A DNA stretch of 64,000 bases from Capsulimonadaceae bacterium (lineage in GTDB: Bacteria > Armatimonadota > Armatimonadia > Armatimonadales > Capsulimonadaceae), in NCBI GenBank assembly GCA_031292625.1, contig JARLGU010000015.1, forward strand, positions 124,001 through 188,000. The letters run 5' to 3'. This document shows, piece by piece, positions 54,775-63,782 of the stretch; position 1 is the stretch's first letter, and each line of letters begins with the position of its first letter. The notes below the pieces were generated by a model. That model was not told the origin of the DNA and searched no databases. It was given only the letters and a program-made list of their open reading frames with translations. A program made the translations under genes and the position numbers.

Positions 54775-55713
54775 CTACCGAGGCGCCAGGAAGACCTGAA
54801 TGAAGTAGAAGGCGACGGGAGCCGCAAAGAGCAAGCTGTCGATGCGGTCAAGGACGCCGCCATGGTTGGCAAAGGCTGTGCCGAAGTCTTTGAGCCCCAG
54901 ATTTCGCTTAATCGCCGATTCGCAGAGATCGCCCACCTGCCCGAAGACCGTCATGAGAATGCTGAGCGTTAGCGCCGGCACTAGGTCAAACCCCAGCCAC
55001 AGCCCGAGACCTGTTCCCACGAAGGTTCCAAAGAGTGCTCCGCCGATCGCGCCCTCCCACGTCTTCGCGGGACTGATCTTCGGTGCGAGCTTCGTCCTCC
55101 CCACAAAATAGCCGGTAACCAGCGCGGCCGTGTCCCCGAGCCACGTGACCGTACAGACCAGGATAACCAGCCATGGGCCAACGTGATAGTCGGGAATTGA
55201 CGATTTCATAATCACCGTATGGTGATCCATCAATCGAAGGTGGATGAAGAAGCTCATAAGCCAGCCGACATAGATTGCGCCGAGCAGGGTGGTGCCGAGA
55301 TTGGGGATCGGGTGTCCTCCGGCCTTAACCAATTCGACGAAGAGAGCCGCAATCATGAGTATCGCCAATAGGGCGGGTAGGTAGTGGCTAAATATCGGCT
55401 TAGACGAGTAAAGCGCGGATGCCTGGAACAGGATGCAGGCGATGATGCCCAGGATGTCGGTTGGCTCGGAACCTTGCCGCCTGACTGCGCGATAGAACTC
55501 ATGGACGCCCCAAGTCGCTAAGCAGGTCAGGAAGAGTGCAAGAGCCAGCGGAGGGCCCGAATAGATCAGCGCAAGGCATGCGAACGCGCCGCCCACGCCA
55601 ATCGTGATCCGCTGCGCCCAATAGGCCGTTCCCTTGTTCTTGATCCCGTGCTGCTCGGCTTGCGGGGAAGGGACGGTGTCCGGATTTGTTTCCATTATCG
55701 GTTTGTCTCGCAT
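54775..55713 (-). CDS. cdsA: Phosphatidate cytidylyltransferase
   Basis: The 312-residue polytopic protein ends with the CDP-diacylglycerol synthase signature SAIKRNLGLKDFGTAFANHGGVLDRIDS and has SPAKTWEGAIGGALFG before it. It makes CDP-diacylglycerol from phosphatidic acid and CTP. ATG 55713 is chosen because GGAGG lies 9 nt upstream; it overlaps the end of dagK by 19 nt. An alternative ATG at 55695 overlaps the dagK stop (TAATG). Confidence 0.93.
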   Translation of the reverse strand: MRDKPIMETNPDTVPSPQAEQHGIKNKGTAYWAQRITIGVGGAFACLALIYSGPPLALALFLTCLATWGVHEFYRAVRRQGSEPTDILGIIACILFQASALYSSKPIFSHYLPALLAILMIAALFVELVKAGGHPIPNLGTTLLGAIYVGWLMSFFIHLRLMDHHTVIMKSSIPDYHVGPWLVILVCTVTWLGDTAALVTGYFVGRTKLAPKISPAKTWEGAIGGALFGTFVGTGLGLWLGFDLVPALTLSILMTVFGQVGDLCESAIKRNLGLKDFGTAFANHGGVLDRIDSLLFAAPVAFYFIQVFLAPR

Positions 55714-56651
55714 AATGATCTGACCTCCGGAAGCATCATTGGGAGTGTTCCACGCATCATCTCGAATACAACTGGCGTCTGACCGTTGATTTCGCCATCG
55801 ATCCATAGCGGCTTTGGCTTCGCCGTCTGCACTTCGACCGTCTGCCCTCGCATCATGACGACTGCCGGATGTCCGGTATGAGTCCCGCTAATCACGCGAG
55901 GGAATTGCGTCAGAAACTCTAGCCTGCCAACAGGGCCGAGAAAACAGATATCGAAAAGGCCGTCCGACGGTGACGCGCCAGGAGCAATTTTGAGCCCGCC
56001 GCCGGTCGTCTCAACATTGGATATCGAAACGAGGGTGCCGGAGCTAATCGCGAGATCCTGGCCATCGATCTTCAGGCCCATCTCGAACGGCTTCATACGG
56101 GCGAGTGTTAAAATTGTTCCGGCGAGATAGGCCGCTCGCCCGGAAAGCAGCCTGACGCCGTCGTTAACGGTGCGGGCTGCGTCGGCGACAAAACCTAGTC
56201 CGGCGGCCCCAAGAAAGCAGCACGAACCGTCTACTCCGTCGCCGCGCACGCGTCCTACATCGATCGAAGTCCGCGCGCCCGTCAGCAAGTTTTGACAGGC
56301 CCGCTCGATGTTGCCATAGAGACCCAGACCGCGCGCTACGTCGTTGCCTGTCCCTGCTGGAATCAATCCCAGCGTGACGGTGCTGGCGCACCCCGCGAGA
56401 AGCGCATTGGCAACCTCATGGAGCGTCCCATCGCCGCCGACGGCCGCGACGATCCCGGAACCGCGCTCGATCGCATCGTTGGCGAGCACGCGCGCATCCC
56501 CTTTCGCGGCCGTATAGACGATCTCCGCGTTGGCGCCGGCAGCGTTCAGGTAGGCGTGAGCCTTCTTGCCGGCCCGAAGTGCGGCGCCTCGTCCTGCGGC
56601 CGGGTTGACGATAAGAGTGATCGTCGCCGAATTGGATGCAAGCTTTGTCAT
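55695..56651 (-). CDS. Diacylglycerol kinase family lipid kinase
   Basis: The 318-residue protein has the DAGK catalytic pattern: LIVNPAAGRGAALRAGKKA, AVGGDGTLHEVANALL, LIPAGTGNDVARGLGL and a late GLFDICFLGPVG with PLWIDGEING. It phosphorylates diacylglycerol or a related lipid to give phosphatidic acid, the substrate of the overlapping cdsA. The two are translationally linked, suggesting a lipid-recycling role. Confidence 0.9.
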   Translation of the reverse strand: MTKLASNSATITLIVNPAAGRGAALRAGKKAHAYLNAAGANAEIVYTAAKGDARVLANDAIERGSGIVAAVGGDGTLHEVANALLAGCASTVTLGLIPAGTGNDVARGLGLYGNIERACQNLLTGARTSIDVGRVRGDGVDGSCCFLGAAGLGFVADAARTVNDGVRLLSGRAAYLAGTILTLARMKPFEMGLKIDGQDLAISSGTLVSISNVETTGGGLKIAPGASPSDGLFDICFLGPVGRLEFLTQFPRVISGTHTGHPAVVMMRGQTVEVQTAKPKPLWIDGEINGQTPVVFEMMRGTLPMMLPEVRSLCETNR

Positions 56652-56719
56652 CTGTTTTCGTGCGTGGTCGATAAATCGTGAGCACGCACTTGAAAGGGAG
56701 TATGCAACCAGGCGCCTGC

Positions 56720-57499
56720 CTATTTGAAATATGTCTCGAACAGCAAGTCGGTCAACGCGAATATGGCGACGCCTACGAATACGAGGAGAGGCATTCGCTT
56801 ATTCTCTTCCGAGTTGCCGTGCGGGATCAGATCCGTCGCGCTCACATAGAGCGTGACTCCTGCCGCGACCGCAAGCGCCGCGCCGATAGGCATCGACTTC
56901 GTGCAAACAATGAGGGCGACGCCGGCGAGCGTTGCAAAGCCGATCACGACGCTCATCAAGAACGATGACATCCTGTTGAGCCCGGCCACCATGGCGATCG
57001 ACGAGCATGTTGCTCCTTCGGGAAACTTGTGCAGCAGGATCGCAATAAACACCAACCAACCCAATGTGTGCGAAAGCTGTACGGATGCGCCAATTGCGAC
57101 GCCATCAAACATCGAGTGAACAGTCAGGCCGAAAAGCGCTGAGTATGCAGCGGAGTGCGACACCATCTCGGAGCCGTGCGTCTCTTCGCCGAAATGAAAA
57201 TGCGGCGCGATCGTATGCTCAAAAAGATGGATTAGCAGGTAGCCGCCAAGAATAAGCGGAGCGCCCCACGAAATGGGGTGGGTATTGGCCAACGACCAGG
57301 GTATGGTCTCAAGCACGGTTACCGCGAGAAGGAAGCCCGCGCCAATCTGCATTAGCGCATGCAGTCCGCCCCCTCTCCATGGCTTATCCTGGTCCGTCCT
57401 GGCCTCCCACGGCCGGGTTACGAGCAGCCCCCCAAGTATGTTTCCGAGGCCTGCAACAATGCCTAGGATGACACCCAGGTGGTTGATAATGATATGCAA
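56720..57499 (-). CDS. ZIP family metal transporter
   Basis: The 259-residue protein has about eight membrane helices. It has the ZIP metal-binding helices with HSMFDGVAIGA and LLHKFPEGATCSS, and a His-rich loop (HTIAPHFHFGEETHG) that likely collects Zn or another divalent metal. The start is uncertain: TTG 57499 is taken as the first in-frame codon before the first helix. Confidence 0.87.
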   Translation of the reverse strand: MHIIINHLGVILGIVAGLGNILGGLLVTRPWEARTDQDKPWRGGGLHALMQIGAGFLLAVTVLETIPWSLANTHPISWGAPLILGGYLLIHLFEHTIAPHFHFGEETHGSEMVSHSAAYSALFGLTVHSMFDGVAIGASVQLSHTLGWLVFIAILLHKFPEGATCSSIAMVAGLNRMSSFLMSVVIGFATLAGVALIVCTKSMPIGAALAVAAGVTLYVSATDLIPHGNSEENKRMPLLVFVGVAIFALTDLLFETYFK

Positions 57500-57635
57500 A
57501 TCTAACTTACCAGTCGACCAAGAACCTTACAGTCTCTACGGTCTGGTCGCGTACGCACTCCAAGGGAGCGTCCGCTTGGGAATTGACAAATTGAGGCGTT
57601 GCCCAAGTCCGCGCGGCGTTCGTCTTAGCATCCGG

Positions 57636-57974
57636 CTATTGTTCGAGCCCGAGGGCCGTCAATTCGTCGCTGGATGGCGGAGACAATGCGCGAAGCTGCT
57701 GCATGACATCTTCCGTACTCAGGCCTGCGTGGGACATCGCGTCTCGGAGAAACTCCGAGCGGTCCTGCGCGAGCAACATGTCGAGGATGGAAACCTCAAG
57801 GATGTCGGCGAGCGCCCCAAGCGCAGGCACGTGATCGGCAATCTCGGTTTCGACCCGCGCGCGCAGCAAGCTGTGCGCATAAGCCATTTCCTGTGACGCG
57901 CGTTCAAGCGGCGCTGCTAGAATGCGGTACTCCCCAATCTTTTCCGAAAGATAGTCACTGACCGTGTCGACCAT
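57636..57974 (-). CDS. Hypothetical helical protein
   Basis: The 112-residue protein (starting MVDTVSDYLSEK) is mostly helical with no membrane segment. It starts 8 nt after a near-consensus promoter and has no ribosome binding site, so it should be leaderless. An in-frame upstream start would place the promoter inside the gene and is rejected. No family is recognised. Confidence 0.6.
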   Translation of the reverse strand: MVDTVSDYLSEKIGEYRILAAPLERASQEMAYAHSLLRARVETEIADHVPALGALADILEVSILDMLLAQDRSEFLRDAMSHAGLSTEDVMQQLRALSPPSSDELTALGLEQ

Positions 57975-57982
57975 ATTGAACG

Positions 57983-58012
57983 AGTATAGCGCCACGGCGA
58001 CGCCAATGTCAA
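57983..58012 (-). promoter_or_regulatory. Near-consensus promoter of the helical protein gene
   Basis: On the minus strand TTGACA (58012-58007), an 18-bp spacer and TATACT (57988-57983), followed after 8 nt by the ATG at 57974. Confidence 0.75.
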
Positions 58013-58217
58013 GCAAATAGGCGCCGTGGAAGGCGGGGCGTGTTGGCAATGTGTTGTGAAGATATCGGTATGGAGGCGAATCCTGGGTTCTTAGTCGTGG
58101 TCGGGGCAACTTCGTTGTCGAGCAATGGTTTTACGCGAGGATGCCCATGTTTATTCGATAGCGACGCGCGTGAGGCAGAGGCGCTGGATAGCTACGTCTG
58201 CCTCGCGCGCGCACTTG

Positions 58218-59225
58218 TTAGATCTCGGACACTTGAACGCAGCGATTCCCTTCTTCCAGCGAACGGATCGCAGCGTGGATGGTCCGCTGAGCCGCCAGGC
58301 CGTCCGCGCCCGAACCGTCGATATCGGCGGGGGCGACGCCAGCTGAAACCTGTTCGACGAAGCGATTGATTCGTGCGCGAAAGGTATCATCGAAGTCTCT
58401 GTAGCCGCCGAATACGGGGTTGGAATAGACGCGCTTTTCCATTGTCGCGGCTGGATACAACGTCGCCTCGCGCCACATGTCGTCGATCACCAATCTGCCG
58501 TTCACCCCTGCCACCTCGCACCGCTCCACGGTGTGGGCGCGCGCGATATCGTAGCTCGAAGTCAGATGCCCGACGGTTCCGCTGGCGAACCGGACATTGA
58601 TCGAGGCGGTCGACCAGATGTTGCGGCCAGGGGCAACGATCGCAAAGCACTGGACGGCTTCTATCGGACCGCAGAACCAGGTCATCAGGTTAATCGAGTG
58701 TGGATTAAGGGCCTTGAGATGATAGTTTGGCGTCTCGAATTGACCAAACTTGCCAATCCAAAGCGCCATATTGCAAAACAAGAGGCTTCCAAGTTCGCCG
58801 GCGTCGAACCAGGCTTTGGCGGCAAGAGCGGCCGGGGTGAAGCGATGGTTGAAATCGATGCCGAAGCATCGGTTTGCCTTCTTGGCCTCCTCCACCATCT
58901 CACGAGCCTTGCCGAGATCGTTGCAGATCGGCTTTTCGCAAAGCACGTGGCAGCCCGCCGCGAGCGCCTGCATCGTGGGCTCATAGTGGTCGCTGCTGTA
59001 TTCGTATCCGCCTGTCGCCACACTGACGAGATCAGGCGAGAAGGCTCGCAACATCCCGGCGGCATCCGTGAATGACGGAACCGCGTATTTTTCGCCGGCT
59101 TCGCGTGCGCGATCAGGATTGCGATCGCAAATGCCGACGAGTTCTACCTGGGGGTTTTCGAGGTAGATTCGCGAATGCAGGTTTCCGATCGGGCCGAGCC
59201 CGATCACCGCAACGCGTAGTGCCAT
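58218..59225 (-). CDS. Gfo/Idh/MocA family oxidoreductase
   Basis: The 335-residue protein has the N-terminal Rossmann fold (VIGLGPIGNLHSRI), CEKPICNDLGKA with the catalytic Lys of EKP, and a C-terminal domain with NPHSINLMTWFCGP. ATG 59225 has AGGA upstream; the longer frame adds 33 unrelated residues. It is the last gene of a minus-strand cluster that probably runs from 63640. Confidence 0.9.
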   Translation of the reverse strand: MALRVAVIGLGPIGNLHSRIYLENPQVELVGICDRNPDRAREAGEKYAVPSFTDAAGMLRAFSPDLVSVATGGYEYSSDHYEPTMQALAAGCHVLCEKPICNDLGKAREMVEEAKKANRCFGIDFNHRFTPAALAAKAWFDAGELGSLLFCNMALWIGKFGQFETPNYHLKALNPHSINLMTWFCGPIEAVQCFAIVAPGRNIWSTASINVRFASGTVGHLTSSYDIARAHTVERCEVAGVNGRLVIDDMWREATLYPAATMEKRVYSNPVFGGYRDFDDTFRARINRFVEQVSAGVAPADIDGSGADGLAAQRTIHAAIRSLEEGNRCVQVSEI

Positions 59226-59295
59226 AACATTCCTCGGTTCTTGAATTTTAGACGGATGCGCCCGTGCCGGCCGGCACGGGCGCGTCGTGGTCTTG

Positions 59296-60387
59296 CTAGA
59301 TTTTCTCTCGTGCCGGATCGCCATGGATGAACGGCAACGGATGCGGCCGTACGACCGCGCCGCCGCATTCGTAGGATTCGATTACGGCGAAAATATATTC
59401 CATTGTCGCAAGCGCGTCGCGCCCAGACGCTCGAATGTGCTCGTGATGCACTCCGGCTTCCAGGTCTTCGTAGAACGCATGGATGCGCGCCGGGAACGTA
59501 GCGCCAAAGTCCTTGATGCCGGTGTCGAGAACGACGGGGTCGGGAGTGGCGTCCTTGGTTGGCGCGCCCCAATAGGTGAGCTTCTCGACACAGTTCTCGA
59601 TCGCGAAGGTCCCGCGGCTGCCGGCGACTTCAACGCTCCACCAGCCGCCGAGACCGTATACGGCGTCTCCGCGTTGGCTGATCAGGTATCCGACGGTATC
59701 GTCGGCGAACTTCACATGGACGCTGTTGACGGAAAGGAGAAGATCGCCCTTGTTCTTGCGGAAGCCCGGCTTCGTCGAAAACGTCTGGATATGCGTGATG
59801 TCGCCGCAGAAATAGCGCATTACGCTGAAGGGATGCGTCAGAAACGCCTTCATGTGGGCGTATGGATGGTTGAAGCGGCTGCCAGCCTTGCCGCCATACT
59901 TGTTTTCGCCGCCGTTGAAGCCCATCTTGAAAAGAAGATAGAGGGTTTCGCCGATCTCGCCGTCGTTCATGTACTTCTTGGCGCGGGCAGCGGGTTCCGT
60001 GAAGTAGTGGTTCAGGTTGCAGCCCAGGTAAAGTTTCTTGCTGGACGCGTACTTTACTAACTCGCGGGCTTCCTCGATGCTGTTCGATATCGGCTTTTCA
60101 ACGAGAACGTGCTTGCCGGCTTCAAGCGCCTCGAGAGTCGGCTCATAGTGCCAGCTTCCGTTCTCGTAACCGCCTGTCGTTACGTCGACGACGTCAAGAT
60201 CCTCGTTGGCTAGCAAATCCTTGACGCTGTAATAGGCCTTGACCTTGTGCTTCTCCGCTGCGGCGTCGGCCTTTTCCTTGACGACGTCGCAGACTGCGAC
60301 CAAGTTCGCTAAAGGTTCTTTCGCGTAGGCGTCGGCATGGGTGTTTCCAATTCCGCCGAGGCCGACCAATCCAACTTTATATGCCAT
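59296..60387 (-). CDS. Gfo/Idh/MocA family oxidoreductase
   Basis: The 363-residue protein is related to, but distinct from, its neighbour, with GLVGLGGIGNTHADAYAKEP, VEKPISNSIEEARELVKYA, NHYFTEPAARAKKYMNDGEIG and HPYAHMKAFLTHPFSVMRYF. ATG 60387 follows GGAGAT. Two adjacent members of this family suggest oxidation and reduction steps on one sugar-like substrate (inference). Confidence 0.9.
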   Translation of the reverse strand: MAYKVGLVGLGGIGNTHADAYAKEPLANLVAVCDVVKEKADAAAEKHKVKAYYSVKDLLANEDLDVVDVTTGGYENGSWHYEPTLEALEAGKHVLVEKPISNSIEEARELVKYASSKKLYLGCNLNHYFTEPAARAKKYMNDGEIGETLYLLFKMGFNGGENKYGGKAGSRFNHPYAHMKAFLTHPFSVMRYFCGDITHIQTFSTKPGFRKNKGDLLLSVNSVHVKFADDTVGYLISQRGDAVYGLGGWWSVEVAGSRGTFAIENCVEKLTYWGAPTKDATPDPVVLDTGIKDFGATFPARIHAFYEDLEAGVHHEHIRASGRDALATMEYIFAVIESYECGGAVVRPHPLPFIHGDPAREKI

Positions 60388-60482
60388 TATTAATATCTCC
60401 AAAATCGATAGGACGCCAGCGCCGCCGAAGCCTGTTGTCAAGCCTCGTCGAGAGCGGCAAAGGCGTCCCCAATTGACATAGC

Positions 60483-61916
60483 CTAGATGTTTGCCGCCTT
60501 GTTCGCTTCCGCATCCGGGACGGGCTTCGCGGCGACTTCTTCCTGGGCCTTGGCCTGTAGCCTCTGGGCCGCGCCCGGATCGCCGATATGCAGCGTGTCG
60601 TAGGCTTGCTGCGACGAAGTAAAGTAGTCGATGTCCGCGCGACCATGCCAGCCGGGCTGGTTGAGGATGGGGGCTTTGTTGCCGGATTCCTGTTCGCGCT
60701 TGGCGACCCAGGCATCGAGGCGGCCCTTAAGGAAGGCGACGACGTCGGGCAACTCATCCGCGAGGTTGTTGAGCTCCTCCGGATCCTTGAGCAAATTGTA
60801 GAGTTCGACCGGCGGCTTGAAATGGAAGTCGGGCTCGAGGGCCACGATCAATTTCCATTCCGGCGTGCGCCATCCGTGCTTGCGCATCCAGGTGCACTCC
60901 GTGAAGTAGAACTCCGGATCGTGCGTGAGTTCGGTTCCGTTCGCGAGAGGAACCATGCTTTTGCCGTCGAAGTTGTCCGGCGCCTGGATTTCGGCGAGTT
61001 CGAGCAGGGTGGGAACGAGGTCGATGAGCGTGGTGACGCCTTCGACCTGCTTGCCAGCGGGAAGTTTGCCGGGGTAGCGGATGATCATCGGCACATTGAG
61101 CGTGTTGTCATAGGTGCCATGATGATCGTACCAGCACTCGTGCTCGTCGAGCGTCTCGCCGTGGTCGGACGTGAAGACCACGATCGTGTCGTCGCGCAGA
61201 CCCAGGTTGTCGATCGCGACAAGAAGCGTGTTGATGCAGGCGTCCATGTAGGCGATCGCGCCGTCGTACTGCGCGTTGACGTACTTGGCGTCGGTCAGCC
61301 CATTGGGCATCCACGCAGCGAAGTAGTCGCAGAACGGCTTGAACTGCATCACCGGCTTAATGCTTTCGTTGGCCGGATCAAATTCGTTGCCATGGTAAAA
61401 CATGCGATCAAACGGTTTGGGCGGCAGGTACGGACTGTGCGGGTCCATGTGGCGCAGGAAGAGCAAAAAGGGTTCCTCTTGCGCGGCGAGCCGCTCAAGT
61501 TCGGGAACGGCGACGGCATTCATACTCTCGGCCTTGCGGCCGCCCCAGCCCTCAAACGACGAATATTTGTCGAAATTTCGTGCGGAGGGCGACTCGAAGC
61601 CGATACAGGATGTCGTGTAACCGGCATCCTTAAGAATCGTTTGGATTGGCCGGACGCCTGGAGCCATTTCGCCTTTATGGCGCAAGGCAACAATGTTGGT
61701 CGTAAAGCAGTCCATACCCGTGAGCATGGTCGCATAGCCGCTCGTGGTTGGAATGTGGCGGCTGAAGTTATGCTTAAAGAGCGTCGCATCCTTCGCGAAC
61801 TTGTCGATATGAGGCGTCGTGTTGCGGTGATACCCGTACGCGCTCATATGGTCCGATCGGAGGGAGTCGATGCCGAAGATGATGATATTCGGTTTTTTCG
61901 TGTTCGATGCGGTCAT
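60483..61916 (-). CDS. Sulfatase-fold (alkaline phosphatase superfamily) hydrolase with Thr at the nucleophile site
   Basis: The 477-residue protein has the sulfatase fold with metal-binding IFGIDSLRSDHMSAYGY (Asp16) and VFTSDHGETLDEHECWYDHHG (about 250). The position of the formylglycine Cys/Ser in the usual CxPSR motif reads T57 TSGY (PTTSGYATMLTG), so neither Cys nor Ser is there and the following Pro and Arg are changed. Thr is the nucleophile in LtaS and phosphoethanolamine transferases of the same superfamily, so this may be a phosphodiester- or phosphomonoester-cleaving enzyme rather than a sulfatase. It has no signal peptide and is likely cytoplasmic. Confidence 0.8.
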   Translation of the reverse strand: MTASNTKKPNIIIFGIDSLRSDHMSAYGYHRNTTPHIDKFAKDATLFKHNFSRHIPTTSGYATMLTGMDCFTTNIVALRHKGEMAPGVRPIQTILKDAGYTTSCIGFESPSARNFDKYSSFEGWGGRKAESMNAVAVPELERLAAQEEPFLLFLRHMDPHSPYLPPKPFDRMFYHGNEFDPANESIKPVMQFKPFCDYFAAWMPNGLTDAKYVNAQYDGAIAYMDACINTLLVAIDNLGLRDDTIVVFTSDHGETLDEHECWYDHHGTYDNTLNVPMIIRYPGKLPAGKQVEGVTTLIDLVPTLLELAEIQAPDNFDGKSMVPLANGTELTHDPEFYFTECTWMRKHGWRTPEWKLIVALEPDFHFKPPVELYNLLKDPEELNNLADELPDVVAFLKGRLDAWVAKREQESGNKAPILNQPGWHGRADIDYFTSSQQAYDTLHIGDPGAAQRLQAKAQEEVAAKPVPDAEANKAANI

Positions 61917-62055
61917 CTGTCAAGATTCCTTGTAGTTTCCGATGCGAGCCGCCTTCCCGCTTCGCGCCGCTTTAACTCCCGCGATCGGAAGTGGTTGGCG
62001 GAACGACTGGGAAGGTATCGGTTCCGTACTATTAGTTGAACGAGAATTGGTAGGG

Positions 62056-62853
62056 CTATCGCGCGCCGCAGGCTTGTAGACAGGCCTGCATGTGCCCGCG
62101 CGATTCGGCCGCGATTACGCAGCACTGTTCGAGCGAGTACTCCTTTGCTCCAATCACTTCCAGGTCGACCGGTCCGGTGTAGCCGGCTTCGTGGAGCACG
62201 CGAAGGTAACCCAGAAGATCGATGTCGCCGCGGCCGTTCGCCTGCATTTCCGGCTTGCCGGGACCCTGCTGGCTACCCTTGCAGTCGCGGATATGGACGT
62301 GTTTGACGCGAGAGACGACGGCGTGCAGGGCTTCTACCGGGTTTTCGCCAGCACGGTGGATATGCGAAGGGTCCATGTCGATGCCTAGGTGAGGCGACGA
62401 GATCTCCTTCATGACGCGCAATGTCGTCGGCGTGTTGAAGATGGCCGCGCCGACGTGCGCCTTGACGCAAAGCGTCACGCCGTATCGGCCAGCCATGTCT
62501 GCAAGCTTGCCGAGCGAGTCGATGCTTGCGACGAGGGTTGCCTCTTCGCCGCTCTTGCCGCCTGGGCCGCAGTTGATTATCGGAATGCCGATTTCGACAG
62601 CGGCCTGGAATGCTGCTTCCATTATTGCGGGGTCTTGCGACGGCTGCTCCATCGCGAGGAGTTCGAGGCCGTAGTCGGCGCTGAGCTTCTTGATCGTGGG
62701 CGCGATCTCGCGCCATCGATCGATGACAAGGTGTTCGCTCATGCCTCCGATTGCCGAAAGCTCGATGCCGTCGTATCCGGCCATTGCCAGATGCTTAAAG
62801 GCTGCTTCGAGGTCATATCCGCCGAATAGGACGGAATTAGCTCCTAACTTCAT
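62056..62853 (-). CDS. Sugar phosphate isomerase/epimerase-like TIM-barrel protein
   Basis: The 265-residue protein belongs to the AP-endonuclease-2/xylose-isomerase-like family: LAMAGYDGIELSAIGG, PIINCGPGG, LCVKAHVGAAIFNTPTT, LGIDMDPSHIHRAGENP, VKHVHIRDCKG and PVDLEVIG, with acidic and His residues fit for a divalent metal. It probably isomerises a keto-sugar or dehydro-inositol related to the Gfo/Idh substrates. AGGAGA precedes the ATG. Confidence 0.88.
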   Translation of the reverse strand: MKLGANSVLFGGYDLEAAFKHLAMAGYDGIELSAIGGMSEHLVIDRWREIAPTIKKLSADYGLELLAMEQPSQDPAIMEAAFQAAVEIGIPIINCGPGGKSGEEATLVASIDSLGKLADMAGRYGVTLCVKAHVGAAIFNTPTTLRVMKEISSPHLGIDMDPSHIHRAGENPVEALHAVVSRVKHVHIRDCKGSQQGPGKPEMQANGRGDIDLLGYLRVLHEAGYTGPVDLEVIGAKEYSLEQCCVIAAESRGHMQACLQACGAR

Positions 62854-62881
62854 TGTCTCTCCTTATTTTATATGTGCCGCG

Positions 62882-63640
62882 TCAGCGGCTTGAAATCGTC
62901 TGGTGATTGAAATCGTGCGAAACAGGGACAGCGTCTAACGGGTAGTACGCGTCCCTCGGCAAAAAATCGAAATCGACCTTCTCTTCGGAGACGCGCCAGC
63001 GGCCGACCGAATCGGGGCGAACCTCTATTCGGGCGAGCGGAACGCCCGTAAACTCCTCAAGGCGGCTCAGCGTTTCCTCTTGGTGAAGGACAAAATCCTC
63101 AAAGCGGACATCGGTCCGGTATTGCGGCGGCGGCGTCGCTTGCATAATCTGATGCTGGTATTGCCAGCTGATTGCGCGACGGCGAAGCAGGTCGTCCGTA
63201 TGGTTGTAGGGCACGCCAAAGTCCGCGAGATCGTCGGTGACGTGACTTCCGAGGATCGAGTCGCGCGGGTCTCGCGACCAGTAGATGTAGTGAATCTCGG
63301 GGAATAGGCGGACGATCCACGGCAGGATGAGAGTCGTCTCTGGGAGCTTCCAACCCTTTCGGCCGGAAGCGTTGTCTAGCACGGACCGCAGGTAAGACTC
63401 GACGAGACGGGTGAACGCCGGATCGATGGGCATTGTGTGCAGCTGGGTAAAATCCCAATGCACTCCGCCGAGGTGCACGACGTGCCTAGCCATAACGCGA
63501 CAGGCTTCGTAAAGGTCGTCCGGCGGGACAAGATCGCCGGAATTGTTGATTTCGGCCCCCATGAAGAAACCGCTTGCGGTGAGGGTATGCGATATCGCTC
63601 TGGTGCCCGAATGTCCGCGTCCGATGACGGTAATAATCAT
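62882..63640 (-). CDS. P-loop sulfotransferase family protein
   Basis: The 252-residue protein starts with the phosphosulfate-binding loop TVIGRGHSGTRAISHTL, which binds the 5'-phosphosulfate of PAPS, and has YWSRDPRDSILG, the 3'-phosphate site, and a late FLPRDAYYPLDAVPVSHDF. It would transfer sulfate from PAPS to a hydroxyl group, or could act on a phosphorylated ligand in a different way. Its presence beside a sulfatase-fold enzyme is unusual. It is the first gene of the minus-strand cluster; I could not name a good promoter. Confidence 0.82.
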   Translation of the reverse strand: MIITVIGRGHSGTRAISHTLTASGFFMGAEINNSGDLVPPDDLYEACRVMARHVVHLGGVHWDFTQLHTMPIDPAFTRLVESYLRSVLDNASGRKGWKLPETTLILPWIVRLFPEIHYIYWSRDPRDSILGSHVTDDLADFGVPYNHTDDLLRRRAISWQYQHQIMQATPPPQYRTDVRFEDFVLHQEETLSRLEEFTGVPLARIEVRPDSVGRWRVSEEKVDFDFLPRDAYYPLDAVPVSHDFNHQTISSR

Positions 63641-63671
63641 TGTGACGGTTAACCTCGCTGTTCTTGCGAAT

Positions 63672-63711
63672 GTTGAGGTCCATTATGGAGGAGATCGCCT
63701 CAACGGTCCAT
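63672..63711. promoter_or_regulatory. Candidate AraC operator between divergent genes
   Basis: GTTGAGG (63672-63678) and CCTCAAC (63698-63704) form an inverted repeat, and GGTCCAT occurs twice as a direct repeat (63677-63683 and 63705-63711, 28 bp apart). This lies between the divergent sulfotransferase and AraC genes, and AraC proteins often bind direct repeats. Confidence 0.4.
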
Positions 63712-63782
63712 AAATATCGGGTCAAGTATTAGCATAATATGGCCAAAGTCGCCATGGGCGCGGCTTTTGAGAGGATCGGCCG

